A stretch of 64,000 bases of DNA from Parietaria judaica (taxonomy: Eukaryota > Streptophyta > Magnoliopsida > Rosales > Urticaceae), in contig OX940861.1 of NCBI GenBank assembly GCA_954871525.1, forward strand, positions 36,903,201-36,967,200. The letters are read 5' to 3'. The stretch's first letter is position 1. Each line of letters starts with the position of its first letter. The position numbers were made by a program, and so were the translations under genes. Of this stretch, positions 1-11,030 are shown in pieces. The notes beneath the pieces were generated by a model. The model saw only the letters and a program-made list of their open reading frames with translations, did no database searches and had not been told where the DNA came from.

Positions 1-2124
1 CTATTAATTAAATATAATTAATTATCTTAATCCAATGGTCCAGATTTAATCTCATCTAAATCCAATGGATATAATTAATTAGGGATTTAATTAAATAAGA
101 AAGATTTGGATAAATCAAAAATCCAATCTTATCTTCTTATCTTTATAAAATTCGAATTATCATATATATTTAAAATAAAATTCGAATTATCATTATCTAG
201 ATCCAACGGTTGAGATAAATCTTTAAACCGATCTAATGGATCAAATTAGTTTAGGATAAAATCAAATATAAAAAGATTTATTAAAAACAATTTCGAATTT
301 ATCCATAAACTATAATTCGAATATATATATATAAATATATATAATTAATTAATTTTCAATCCGACGGTAAAGATTAAATCTTAGACCGATCTAACGGATA
401 TAATTAATTAACCAAATTCGAAAAATGAAACTTGGTCACCAAGTTATTAATTTCGAATTTATCAATATCCTAATCCAACGGTTGATATTAAATCATAACC
501 GATCCAATGGATAATATTGATTTTAGGGATTTGCTAAAATACCAAAACATTTGGTACTTATGCCGCAATTTTGGAAAGACCAAATCATGTCTTTCGAATT
601 TAGCTAGGGTTTCATATATCAAACCCTAATTCGAATTTACACATATAAATATATATATAAATATATATTTTTATTTATTAATATAAATCTATTAATTATT
701 AATTAATTATTAATAAGATATTAATAATTAAATCCAAATAATTAAATTATATTAATATTTCCTGATCTCAATATCACACATTAAAATGTCATGGTGCCAC
801 ACCATCATTTAAATTCGTGACATGTGATTTAATTTCAAAGTTTATCGAACCGATCATAAACTTAGAAAATCCATAAATCACTAACCGTAAGTCGAAATGA
901 CTCGGTTCAAAAAGCAAAGTTGCTTAGAATTTAATTTCCAACAACATGGTGCTGATAGAAAATCTAAATTCTAACTTTATTTTATCAGTTAATTTCGTGT
1001 ACCAAAATATGGTACTTTTGCCACGCTAACGATAAAACTATCTGACGTCTGCCACAGACCTTTCAGTTTTATAAGTCAGGCCAAATGATTAAACATTATC
1101 CAAAATGTATTTTAATCACGTACGTATCATCCGTTATGGAGCTATCCTGGGGACCATGGACCCGTATCACTTCAGCTCCAACGAACTGCTAGTTGTTCAT
1201 CAAACCTCGAAGTGATTCCACTATAGACCCGAGGCTGCACTCTTTAGTGATACGGTATATATTATTCCCTTTATAACAGCAGGGTGTCCATTGATACAAT
1301 CAAATTCGGGTTATTGATCTTTCACTTGATGATCCACACACGAGCAGGCAGTTTCTACCGTTATGCCCCTCATTGCATTTTCATCCTTGACTCAGTCAGT
1401 AATATTATGAGGAACCCATTTATGGTTTCGATTCATAAGTTGCGCACGGGTACCTCTCACTTCTCACCACCGACAATCAAGGGAATCATCATCACTCTGA
1501 AGAGAGCTGTGTGATGCCCATGTCTATGACCAAGCTACCCTTACTGCTGACTATCATGTTCCCAAAATAATAGTGTTGGGAACAGCGGTAATATTTCGTG
1601 TTCTTTAACGGTTAAATCAAAGAACAATCAAGCCAGCAGCTTGGACTCAAGATCACTCAGGACTTAGATCGAATATCCATTTGATCATCTACTAGTGACT
1701 AAACTCCAAGTTATCAGTGACGGCCTTATATGATAACTTCGGGAGTTTAAGTCAGGTCCAGTCCAGTATGAAGACACTTCATACTTAATGCACTTCTAGT
1801 GAGTGTGACACACACAAAATCCAGAATAGGATTGTCACTTAGTCACATTAATGACCTTATACGATTAATGGGCTCCCACCCAGTTAATCAGGTCACGGAC
1901 ATTTTAAGTTCATTTATTATGATTATTAATTCTTCTTCACATTGACTCTGTTGTGATAATAATTCATAATTGCAACCTTTATGAACTAAGGATCAAACAT
2001 TCTATTTTACTCTACCAGAAACTATAATAAGATTATCATAATAAGTATCATCTTTATTCAACGACTTATCATAATCTTTTACAAATGGATAAAATATCTT
2101 ATTTAAGGACACATATGTCCAACA
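1..2124. mobile_element. LTR-retrotransposon end, running off the window start
   Basis: This AT-rich stretch has no convincing coding sequence. Its right edge ends in TATGTCCAACA at 2124, exactly where homology to the hAT element begins. Plant copia LTRs often begin TGTTGG and end CCAACA, so this is read as an LTR end inserted in the hAT element. The left part repeats short motifs such as TTCGAATT and ATCCAA(T/C)GG. Orientation, subfamily, and whether the LTR is solo or part of a full element cannot be decided, because the other end and the flanking duplication lie outside the window. The short open frame at 1284-1514 has no recognisable domain and is not called as a gene. Confidence 0.5.
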
Positions 2125-4036
2125 AAAGCGACGTTTATGCTAGACATTTTAAAAAAGTCGACCAAAAGGTTTTTTTGCATAGCATATGCGGTTTCCATGT
2201 CTTGGGTATAAGTCGTACGGGAAAACTGCTGGTACGTCGGATTAATCCTTTGCATATATCGGGTATGGTTGGGATTTTCGACAAAACTCAGCGGCACGCC
2301 CGTAGAAATAATCCATTCGATGGTCCATTTCCGTAAATTAACTGCAGAAAGAGCACTTACCTGTGCTGTGTTTACCTCTTCAAGCTCCCCGGTCGGGAAG
2401 CATGCTCTTGCGTGTCTTTTCATGTAGCCGGTTCCGAGGTCACCCATCGCATCTAGTGTTTTGCCGCACTTTTTGCACGTGGCGAGTTTAATGCGTTGGC
2501 CATTCTCCAATCGCCGATCTTCGTGAAAAAATTGCCACACGGGGGCAGTGTTTGGTCGTCCTCACGCCAAGGCCGAAGGAGTTGCTCTGTTAAAACAAAA
2601 GAATATTACAATTATTAAATTTTGATAATAAATTAAGGATTACAAAAAATATTACAATTATTAAATTTTAATAATAATCATATTAATTTAATTAAATTTC
2701 ATATAGTTAATTAAAAGAGTTAACGAAATTAAAAATGGTATTTTCTATGTGTGGAAATCATTATCAAGCTCTTTTAGACGGAACTCCCCGAGGTTCCACG
2801 GCCAGATCGACTGGAAAGGATGCTATGATCTCGCTTTAGGCCCAAGATTTTCTAGACAGAACTCCCCGAGGTTCCCAGGCTAGCTTGGAGGAGATCGCAA
2901 AGCAAACCTTATTTAAAAACCAATCTTTCTAAGACACCGTAATCCATTAAGAACTTTATAATAATCACCACACATACAAATTACCTTTTTTAAATTCGTT
3001 AACTTATTTAAGTAACTATTTAAAGTTTAATTAAACTAATATGATTAATTGATTATTAACTAACAAAAAATCTCAAGAAAATCGTTTCTGATGTGGAAGA
3101 TCAGTCGGAACCGCAACCACAGAGCATACTAAGACTTTCAAAAGACGTGACAAATTAATATAATTAAACTAAAATAATCAAACTAAAAATATTAAACGAA
3201 ATTAATTAATTAAAATAATATGATTAAATGATTATTAAATCTCAAGAAATTCGTTTCTGATGTGGAAGATCTGTCGGAACCGCAACCACAGAGCATACTA
3301 AGACTTTCAAGTGATTATTAATTATTAATTATTAATTATTAATTATTAATTATTAATTATTAATTATTAATTATTAATTATTAATTATTAATTATTAATT
3401 ATTAATTATTAATTATTAATTATTAATTATTAATTATTACTACGTACTAACTTATTAATTAATAAATATTAATAATTAATTAAATAAAAAAATGAATAAA
3501 GGTTATTACCTGGTTGAAGGACGTCGAGCACGTCGAGGACGGGCAACGGAGGCTTCACCGCTATCTTGATTGGAAGGTAGAGGAGAACCGCGGTTGTAAA
3601 CCCCAATATTTGAACCATGGACCGAGGGCGGCGTTTGAAAGTTGTCGGGATCGGCATCGTCGGGACGTTGAGTTTCTTCGGGATCGGCACCTTCGGGACG
3701 TTGAGATTCGTAATCGGCGTGTGGTTGAAACATGAGATTGAAAAAAGGATCGTTATTTCCCCCCCTAGATTGAGCCACCGCGTCGACCAATTCTCGGGAC
3801 ACACGTTCGGGGTTGGCGTGGTGGTGGGCCACCGCCTGGACTAGACTAGGTCTTAGAGACCGTACTGTATCATCGGGATAATTTGGATTGGGAGGGGAGG
3901 GAAATATTTCTTCGGGTAGCATAACGGGAATGTAGTCGTCGGGCGTAGGCTGCGATGTTCCCCCTAGTTGAAATTGGGGTTGCAAATTCCTAGCCGTCCT
4001 TCGACCCCCAGAACTACCGCCGCTTCTTCGAGACAT
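2124..4036 (-). pseudogene. hAT transposase (BED zinc finger, RICESLEEPER-like), 3' truncated
   Basis: Exon 1 starts with ATG at 4036 and ends at 3510. It encodes a low-complexity N-terminal region rich in Pro, Asp and Arg. The intron spans 3509-2587, and exon 2 starts at 2586 in the phase that joins the two frames. Exon 2 carries a BED zinc finger (WQFFHED, CKKCGK, then YMKRHARAC) and runs into the hAT catalytic region, where the LTR insertion cuts it at about 2124. Unlike copy 2, this copy keeps a Trp codon after NLRK, so its preserved part is open. The RNase H-like catalytic core and the dimerisation domain are lost, so it cannot encode a working transposase. Family assignment rests on the BED finger and on colinearity with copy 2. 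Confidence 0.85.
2587..3509 (-). other. hAT transposase intron with paired conserved motifs and a 7-bp microsatellite
   Basis: This intron is AT-rich except for two repeated GC-richer motifs. A block containing CTCTGTGGTTGCGGTTCCGA (minus strand) occurs twice, near 3090-3140 and 3243-3308. A block containing CCTCGGGGAGTTC also occurs twice, near 2780-2800 and 2860-2880. Both pairs are found in the intron of copy 2 at matching places. A 7-bp repeat of ATTAATT (about 19 units, 3305-3437) is expanded here and much shorter and less regular in copy 2. Confidence 0.75.
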
Positions 4037-4469
4037 AATGACTAGAAAATAAGAAGTTGAGAAATTTAGAACTTTAGAACTTGGGAACTTTAGAGCTTGA
4101 GAGTGGAAAAAACTTAGAGAATTGAGAGAATTTGAGAGAGAGATGGGAGATTGTTGGTGAGGAAATGAGGGAGAAAGAGGTGGTATTTATAGGGATTGAG
4201 GAGAGAGTGGGGTGGGTGAATAATTATTGTGGTGGGTGAAGTGGGTGAATAATTGTGAGGAGAAAGTGGGTGAAAAAATATTTAAGTTTGAAATTTTAGG
4301 GTTGAAATTCGAGTAAAGTGGGTAATAATTGTGGTTGGGGAATAAATTTCGGGTAAAAATGGGCTATTTTCGCCACCAAGAAACACAAATTTTCCCCCTC
4401 ACTCGGATCAATGACGTGGAGCCTTGTGAGCCCTCGATTGCCCATCATGCGGATCAGCCTCTGGCCGTC

Positions 4470-4565
4470 GCGATCTAGAGGCCCACGTCGCGAATCGTCG
4501 CGACTCGCCATCAATCGTCGCGAAACGTCGCGATCATGCACAGTGGGTCGCGAGTTTCACCTCTA
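4470..4565 (-). repeat. hAT 5' terminus with TCGCGAC subterminal motifs
   Basis: Within about 100 bp of the element end there are several copies of TCGCGA(C), in both orientations. hAT transposases usually bind short motifs repeated near both ends, so this cluster is a likely binding region. Copy 2 has the same motif clustered at both of its ends. Confidence 0.65.
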
Positions 4566-5855
4566 ATCGCGAAGTTCTTTCATGAGCTTCGTGGAATGGC
4601 TACTAGATTCATCCTCGGGCGGAAGAGGTTCATCTGATTCCTCGGGCTCTACACCTTCAATATCCTCAACTGACATGTCAACATCGTATCGATTGAAAAA
4701 TGGGTCATCTCGAGCGTGCATTTTAATCAAGTTGTGAATTACGAAACAAGCCATCACTATCCTTCCTTGTTTTTGTATAGGATATGTCGACATATTCTTT
4801 AGAATAGGAAACCGGGCTTTTAAGACCCCAAAGCATCTCTCTATAACGTTTCTTAATGAAGAGTGTTTATTATTAAATAATTCCTCTGGCGCGGATGGTT
4901 GAGGATCGTCTTGAAAGGTGGATAGATGGTATCTTTGCTTACGGTAAGGTGCCAAAAAACCTAGCATATTACTGTATCCAGAATCTACGACGTAATAGTG
5001 TGGGTGAGGTGGAACCATGAAATAATTTACTTGCCTATTGACGATAGTGTTGAGAAGTATTCTTGAGTCAGTCGCTGATCCATCCCATCCGGTTTCGACA
5101 TAAGTGAACAACATATCAAATGAGCACGCAGCCATAACATTCATTGTGCACTCCCATTTGCGTCCTCCGAATTTATTTTGTAGTTCAACAGGGACACGCA
5201 CAGAGATGTGTGTTTCGTCGATCGCTCCAACGCAATTCTGAAAAATATCACGTGAGAATATTAGCTCAAGTAATTACTATCATATTAATGAAATACAAAA
5301 AGTTTGAATTCTTACTTTAAACCATGGCCAATACTTAGGGTTGTTTTGAATCTCCGGTGGAGTTGTGTTGTAGCCGGGGTGTCGAATTACTTCGGGCTTC
5401 GGGCGCTAAAGAGAGCACAGCATCTAAAACATCACTAAAATGACGACTAATCGTCTCACCCGAGTGACAAAATCTGTCTTAGACTGCACGATTACGATTG
5501 GAATGAGAAAGAACCTTCATAAACATCATGAAGGACTCTTCTGGTGATAAGTGTCCCTTTGAAAGTGACCCCGAATCTTATCCACTATAGGGAGAAACGG
5601 AGCAGAGTGCATTCTGCACATGTCGAAGAGCCTACGTCGAGGCCATGTTAGTTGTTCAATTACATAGTCGTGACCACTTAGAGCAGATGTTATGCGTTGT
5701 TGTCGGCTAATGGAAGCAGAACGTGCTAGATTTCCTAGTGCAATGCCTGTGTTTGTAATGCGATTCAATAACTCCAAATTATCGGCAATTTGTTCTTTAA
5801 TCCACTCATTAAGCATGTCTTTCGGATCCTCTCCATTATGAGATATTTTCCACAA
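4566..5855 (-). pseudogene. PIF/Harbinger nuclease transposase (DDE_Tnp_4), disrupted
   Basis: The nuclease exon (about 5237-4566) begins after a TTTTTCAG acceptor with NCVGAID, then shows MNVMAAC, GWDGSATDSR, the DSGY motif and ERCFGVLKARF, in the order expected for this family. The three acidic residues can be placed in AID, DSGY and ERC. The usual Gly after AID is Glu here. The upstream coding region (from 5855) carries an in-frame TAA in place of a sense codon before RFCHSGETISRHF. A frame change then follows before the last part of that exon, which ends WPWFK at about 5320. The C-terminus is cut after ELRD by the hAT insertion, and the next codon is a stop supplied by the hAT end. It once cut and joined the element's own ends. 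Confidence 0.85.
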
Positions 5856-6066
5856 GCAATAACCGGGTGCAACAAGAATTTAATGTTAGTAGACAGTGAA
5901 AACTTCATAACTTCATTTGATTATACTAGAATAAGTTCAAACACAAGTAACAAAGCTACAAAGATAAAGTAATAAAGTTACTAGTATTAAAATGGTTCAC
6001 GATATTCCAAAAACTGATGTAACATATCATCAAACAAGTTATAAAGCTAAACTACAAAGATAAGTC

Positions 6067-7003
6067 TTATAAACGAAGAATAATTGAACGACAGATTGAT
6101 GTCGATGTCCTAATGAACATCATCATCCACTCGCGGTTTGTTGCAAGCATGTTATATGCCTTGGCATATGCATCTTCGTCCTCGATTCCCAAGCCCTCCA
6201 ATTTCTCCAAACATGCGACGATGTCGTCTCCCGGCTCGTGTGAAGATGTAGGAGTTGATTTTTCACTCATAACCCTGCCTCGTAAAGCCTCACATAGTTC
6301 AACGGTTCTTTCTTGAGCAGCGCTACTAGCCTCAGACAACCCTTCTAAAGGGTTTTCAATGGCTTTTAGCATTGGATTTACTTTTCGTTTCTTCACTCTT
6401 CTTTTGCTCTTACGTCGTGTATCTTCCACTCCATCTGAAGAATCAGAACCTTCAACATCAATTACAGGAGGGTTGCGCGTTGCAGTGGCGGCTTGAGCAG
6501 GACTCAATGAAAATTCCCCTGTCGCAATAGTTCCGTCAAAGATTTTGGCGAGCACATCGAAATTCGCCAGTCCTTTCTTCTTATATTTTTTTGCCTTAGG
6601 ATACTTCTGCAGTTTTCTATAATACAATAAATTTAGTAACAAGCTTTAAAACAAATAAAAATGCAACCAAAAGTATAAAGGTAATTGATCTTTACCTGGA
6701 AGTAACTTTCACATACGTCATCCGAAGCGGTTACATTGTTATTAATCGAATCCCAACTAAATCCGGTAGTCTCTATGAGAGTTTTAATTCCCTAATTGTC
6801 GTTCGAAGTCTATTCCACTTTGCTTTCAATTTCTCGTTCTTGTACGAGGGACCAAATTTAGCTCACATCTTTAACTCGACTTTTGTCCATTGTCTCTTAT
6901 CAAGAGTTGACGAACGCAATCCTTTTTTGGCTTCTTCAGAAATCAGCTCAATAAACATCGTTTCTGCCGCTCGAGACCAATTTACGGTATCTTCCTCTGT
7001 CAT
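6067..7003 (-). pseudogene. Harbinger-associated Myb/SANT-like DNA-binding protein, disrupted
   Basis: The first coding exon starts with ATG at 7003 and encodes an N-terminal Myb/SANT-like domain (NWSRAAETMFIEL, later YKNEKLKAKWNRLR). A TGA at 6863-6865 interrupts the domain, and the frame changes once before the exon end, which reads DVCESYFQ at about 6697. The second exon (about 6625-6067) is open and carries KYPKAKKYKKKGL, a basic stretch (KSKRRVKKRKV) and a C-terminal helix-rich part. In PIF/Harbinger elements this second protein works with the nuclease in binding DNA and in nuclear import. The two lesions make it a pseudogene. Confidence 0.8.
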
Positions 7004-7720
7004 ATCTATATATCTATGAAAATTTATATATCTTAAACAATAACAAAATGACAGATTTCAAAGCCCTAAAATGATTTATCCAAATGATTAACAAAATCGC
7101 ACCTATATTTCGATCATGAGAACAACCAATTGAAAAAGAAACTAAAAAATATGAGTATTCCTAACTCAATAGTTCCGATGTAATGTATTTACCTATATCG
7201 GCGCGTTCGACTTCGAGTTGGATTCCTTTGGTTCGCACAATAGTTCAAGCTCACAGAGGGCAGCTTCAAGTGAGTTGAAGAGTGCAAGCTCTGTTCAGGT
7301 TCGCCCAAGAGCTGAAAATGGGTAGTAAAAAGTTAGGTTGATGAGAAATTAATGAGGTAGATAAAATTAATGGCAAGTACATAGTAATAAATAAAGAAGA
7401 ACAAAACGTATAGAAAATATACATTGATGATGAAGCATCATTGAGGAAGAACTTGGATCAGATTGTAGCATTGATGAAGAATAAAGAACCGTGAGCAGAG
7501 TGGATAAAGGGGAGAGACATAAAACCCACTTCTGCGAATGACAAAAACAGCTTTTTTTCCTTTTCAAAAGTTCCTCATTTATGCACTACAAGACAAAATA
7601 TTTTCCAACAACAAACCAATAGTAATTTTACTCCAAACTAGTTTTCATTTTCATTTGGCACTGTATAACGGGAAGAAAAGACAAAAATGATTTTTAAAAA
7701 GTCTACCAAACAGGCCCTTA

Positions 7721-8133
7721 GTGTCTGACCAATTAAGAAATATTAACTAATTCAAAATGTAATACGAAAACTTGGGGAAAATATTCAAAACTTTAAGTTT
7801 CTTAGTGTTTAAAATTCGAAAATGTTTTTCATTTTCTTATACTTTAATTGTCAATTGATGTATACTATAGAGATTTAATTGTCATAATGTTTGTCACGTA
7901 ACATTATATGATTTAATTGATATTTAATTATATCAATTAATAACCGGAAACCATCATCACACGGTATGGCCACCACATCAACGACTCCTAGCATTGTCTG
8001 ATGGTATTGTTGGTCACATGAGAAACACGCCGTTATCGAAATCTACAGTGAGAGAGCATCCATTTTCCTGATACGGATATATACATGGACAATTACAACT
8101 AGTCGGTTTTTCTCTCCAGAATACAACAAGTTA

Positions 8134-8174
<41 letters not shown>

Positions 8175-8225
8175 ATATGTGTAAAGACACAAAATCTGGC
8201 TACACAATTTCTGGCTTTGGATACG

Positions 8226-8296
<71 letters not shown>

Positions 8297-8585
8297 ATAT
8301 ATGTAAAAATATTAAATTTTGATTGGCAATTATATATATACATTTGAATACGATATATTTTAATTTTTGAATGTGAATTATACATATATACATGTTAAAG
8401 TTTGTGCACAGAGTAATATTTTCGTTTCATAAAATTTCTTTAATATTTTTGGTTTTTTTTCTAAAATACAATATATTCGCCAACTTACATATTTTCCGTT
8501 TCCCGTGTTCCATTGTTTATGTTTTAGTTTTTTCACGTAAACAAGCACAAATTAGTTTTTTGTTTATTGTGTTTTAATCGATAGT
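7721..8585. other. Intergenic AT-rich DNA with two AT microsatellites
   Basis: No gene is seen. AT dinucleotide tracts lie at about 8139-8170 and 8230-8292. Each is followed by a related sequence (TCAAATAT(G/A)TGTAAA), so the tract and its flank look locally duplicated. Confidence 0.6.
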
Positions 8586-9090
8586 TAGGGGTGAAACCGG
8601 GTAGGGTACCCGGTTTTTTTGAGGTACCCGGTACCCGGATCCGAAAACCGGGTATCCGAAAATTGATACCCGGATCCGATACCCGAAATCCGGGTACCCA
8701 AAATCAGGGTATCTAGTTTTTCATACCCGGATTTACTACCCGGTACCCGGTTTTAGAAACTACCCGGATTTACTATCCGCTTTAAAAAAAATATATACAT
8801 TCATTGTCTTAAAATTAAAATGCATAAAAAAAAACATAGTCTCGCGTATCAAGCATAAGTACATCACACGAACCCTAAGAAAGAAACCGTAAAAAATTAA
8901 AGGAAAAATAAATATTTAAAATAAACCGAGTATTAAATCGGGTACCGGGTACCCGGTTTTTAGAATTTTAATACCCGGTACCCGTATCCGGTTTTAAACT
9001 GGATACGGGTACCCGGATTCGGATTCGGATTTTAAATCCGGATACGGATTCGGATTACTACCCGGTTTCAGGGCATTATTTGCACCCCTA
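8586..9090. mobile_element. hAT-type MITE built of CCGGGTACCCGG-like palindromes
   Basis: The element starts TAGGGGTGAAACCGGGTAGG and ends TTATTTGCACCCCTA, giving terminal inverted repeats of the hAT type. The interior is packed with GGTACCCGG and its inverse in near-palindromic groups. It has no coding capacity. Flanking 8-mers do not match clearly here, but a related element at 22296-22848 has a perfect duplication, which supports the call. Confidence 0.75.
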
Positions 9091-9198
9091 ATATATATCA
9101 TCTCAGTATGTTAGCATCTTTCATCGTACAAAAATATTAACAATAAAGTTTCTTAAGTTTTGAATTTTTTTTTTTTGTACAAATGAAATAAAATATCG

Positions 9199-10526
9199 GA
9201 GTTTGAGCTAAATAGCCAATTTGATAGTTTAAAATTAGCAAAATAGCCAATGTTTGGTTAATATTGTAAACTAGCCAATTAACCAATATAAAATGACTTT
9301 TCTACCCTTAAATATTAATAATGTTTAATATTAAAATTATGCATTTAATATCCATGTAAATTTTTTAATTTAATTTTTCTGTTTACAAAAATCAACGAAT
9401 TTAAAAAAAATTAAGAAATAAATTTTAAAAAAAATATTTTTGTTCTTTTTAATACTTATATGTAGTTAATATATATTAATATGTGTTAATATGAACTAAC
9501 ATTGTGTAATAAATTTTTAATATTTTGAAAAAATTAAAGTTATTAAAGTGTAAAATTAGTTCTACAAACGAACATGAAAGAACAAAATGATGTATAATAT
9601 TGAAAGTAAAAAAACTCTCATTGATTATTAACAAACATTAACACAAAATAACCATATTAACAATTAAAAAAAAATTTGAATTAACAAGCATTAACTCGAA
9701 TTCCTTCTTCGAATTAACCATATCGACAATGCTAAACGATTTGTATTAACTAATATTAACACGAATTAACCACTTGAACATGAACAAATGCAAATTTTCA
9801 TAGCGTGCTAGTCCAGATCGTGATCCTCCGGCGTTTCTCTGTGATCCTCTGATGAGCGTCGTCGAGATCGTGCGCGTCGTAGGGAATGAGGTGGTGGTTG
9901 TCGTCGACAGACTCCACGACTCTTCTGACGACAACACTGTCTCTGTTGTTGACCGACCATGAATTCAACGAAGAAGGAGGAGAATCCAAGTTGTTTCTCC
10001 ATTGGATTAGAGCTTGAGCTTCTGTCGCTGGCGATGAAGCGGGCATACCCTAGACCCATATCATCCTCGTTGAAATCGTCGCGGATCTGGCTCATTGGCT
10101 TCTTCTTCGCCGCCGCAATGGAGAAGTCGCAAAGATCTGTCTCCAAGAACGCTCTGGTCATTACGCTTTTGGAATCGATCGGCGACATCGACGCCGATGA
10201 GAGGGAGAGAGAGACCAGCGAGCGAGCGAGTGCGGGGAATCTGGTGGACGATCTCCGGTGGCTACTCGGGCGAGTCTAGAGAGAGAGTATGAGTGACTAA
10301 TTTGACATATTCAAATTATCAAATTAAATTCTTAAAATTATGGCCAAATAATCTTGATATTAATATTTAAATATAATTAATATTAATGTAAAATGTGGAG
10401 GGGTAAAAAAGTATAAAATTAGTTGAAAACGCCACATCATCCTGATTGACTATTTTATAAATAAAAACTTTAAGTTTGCTAAAATGCAATGTAAAGTAAG
10501 AATGTAGCTATTCATTATAATTTCTC
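9199..10526. mobile_element. Probable Pack-MULE with captured LRR receptor-kinase fragment
   Basis: The ends are diverged inverted repeats: the left end reads GAGTTTGAGCTAAATAGCC, and the inverse of the right end reads GAGAAATTATAATGAATAGC. Both continue with similar TTAGCAAA and CCCCT/CCCTTA segments. An 11-bp flank ATAAAATATCG (9188-9198) is repeated as ATAAAATATTG (10527-10537), within the size range of MULE target duplications. The GC-rich interior differs sharply from its surroundings. Read on the minus strand near 10025-9950, it resembles the N-terminal part of LRR receptor kinases (see that entry). Confidence 0.55.
9798..10188 (-). pseudogene. LRR receptor-like kinase N-terminal fragment captured in a transposon
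   Basis: In one minus-strand frame (10046-9798) the stretch TEAQALIQWRNNLDSPPSSL followed by NSWS is the pattern of the LRRNT_2 domain found just after the signal peptide of plant LRR receptor kinases (usual form: ALL-W-K-SL, then LNSW). The match is lost soon after, where the sequence becomes basic and repetitive. Another frame over the same DNA (10188-9808) has no recognised domain. No kinase, transmembrane or LRR units follow. It is read as a short captured exon piece, not a gene. Confidence 0.5.
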
Positions 10527-10549
10527 ATAAAATATTGAGATTACATTCC

Positions 10550-11025
10550 TGTTGAGGTCGGATTTGGTAATCCCTTTATTACAGCATAAGTACCTAAGTG
10601 TTGGTCCTTACACCATAAAGCAAGCAAGTGTGCTTGATTATGATGGAATGGGTTAGGTAGCTTTAGGCCACACCCTAGGCCATACCTCACCTTTTAGGGT
10701 CATACCTTTGGCCATACCTCACTCATGAGGGTAAGTACAATGCTTGTAATGCCTATATATGCATCCATTTTCACTTTCAAAAAAAAAAATATATGCATCC
10801 TTTTTGGATGAAGGCAAGGGGGGATTCGGGGAGAGGGGAAAGAGGCAGATTTCTAGAGGAAGAAAGTGAGTTGTAATCAAAGAGAATCAAGAAGAAAATA
10901 CACAATATTTTTCATCATCATTCCTTCGAGTGGTTCTTACCTAATAAACGGAAGAAACCGATCTCTTTTCTTAAAAAACAAGGATCAATCCTTGTGATTG
11001 TTGGGTGCGCAAAACGCCCTCAACA
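10550..11025. mobile_element. Solo LTR with 5-bp target duplication
   Basis: The 476-bp unit starts TGTTGAGG and ends CCTCAACA, a perfect 8-bp terminal inverted repeat. It is flanked by ATTCC on both sides (10545-10549 and 11026-11030). A TATA-like CTATATATG lies near 10751 and AATAAA near 10942, as expected in an LTR. No internal retroelement sequence adjoins it, so it is a solo LTR left by recombination. The superfamily is not determined. Confidence 0.85.
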
Positions 11026-11030
11026 ATTCC

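Larger units (their letters stand above)
2125..4565 (-). mobile_element. hAT transposon, 3'-truncated copy (copy 1)
   Basis: This is a minus-strand hAT element homologous to the plus-strand copy near 29030-33505. It keeps the 5' terminus, the leader, transposase exon 1, the intron, the BED zinc-finger exon and the start of the catalytic region, then stops at the LTR junction at 2124. Read on the minus strand, its 5' end is TAGAGGTGAAAC at 4565, a typical hAT-like terminus. It is followed inside the element by many TCGCGAC motifs (about 4470-4560). It lies inside the Harbinger transposase gene, and the stop codon that ends that frame comes from the hAT terminus. The expected 8-bp flanking duplication would start ATCGCGAA at 4566, but its partner is outside the window. 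Confidence 0.8.
4566..7717 (-). mobile_element. PIF/Harbinger transposon, split by hAT insertion
   Basis: This minus-strand element has the two-gene layout typical of PIF/Harbinger: a Myb/SANT-like protein (7003-6067) followed by a DDE nuclease transposase (5855-4566). Its 5' end, read on the minus strand, is GGGCCTGTTTGG starting at 7717, and the next bases on the plus strand (7718-7720) are TTA, the expected 3-bp target. The other half lies beyond the nested hAT and LTR insertions, outside the window. Both genes carry stops and frame changes, so the element is dead. The stretch from 7004 to 7717 is non-coding terminal sequence. Confidence 0.85.
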
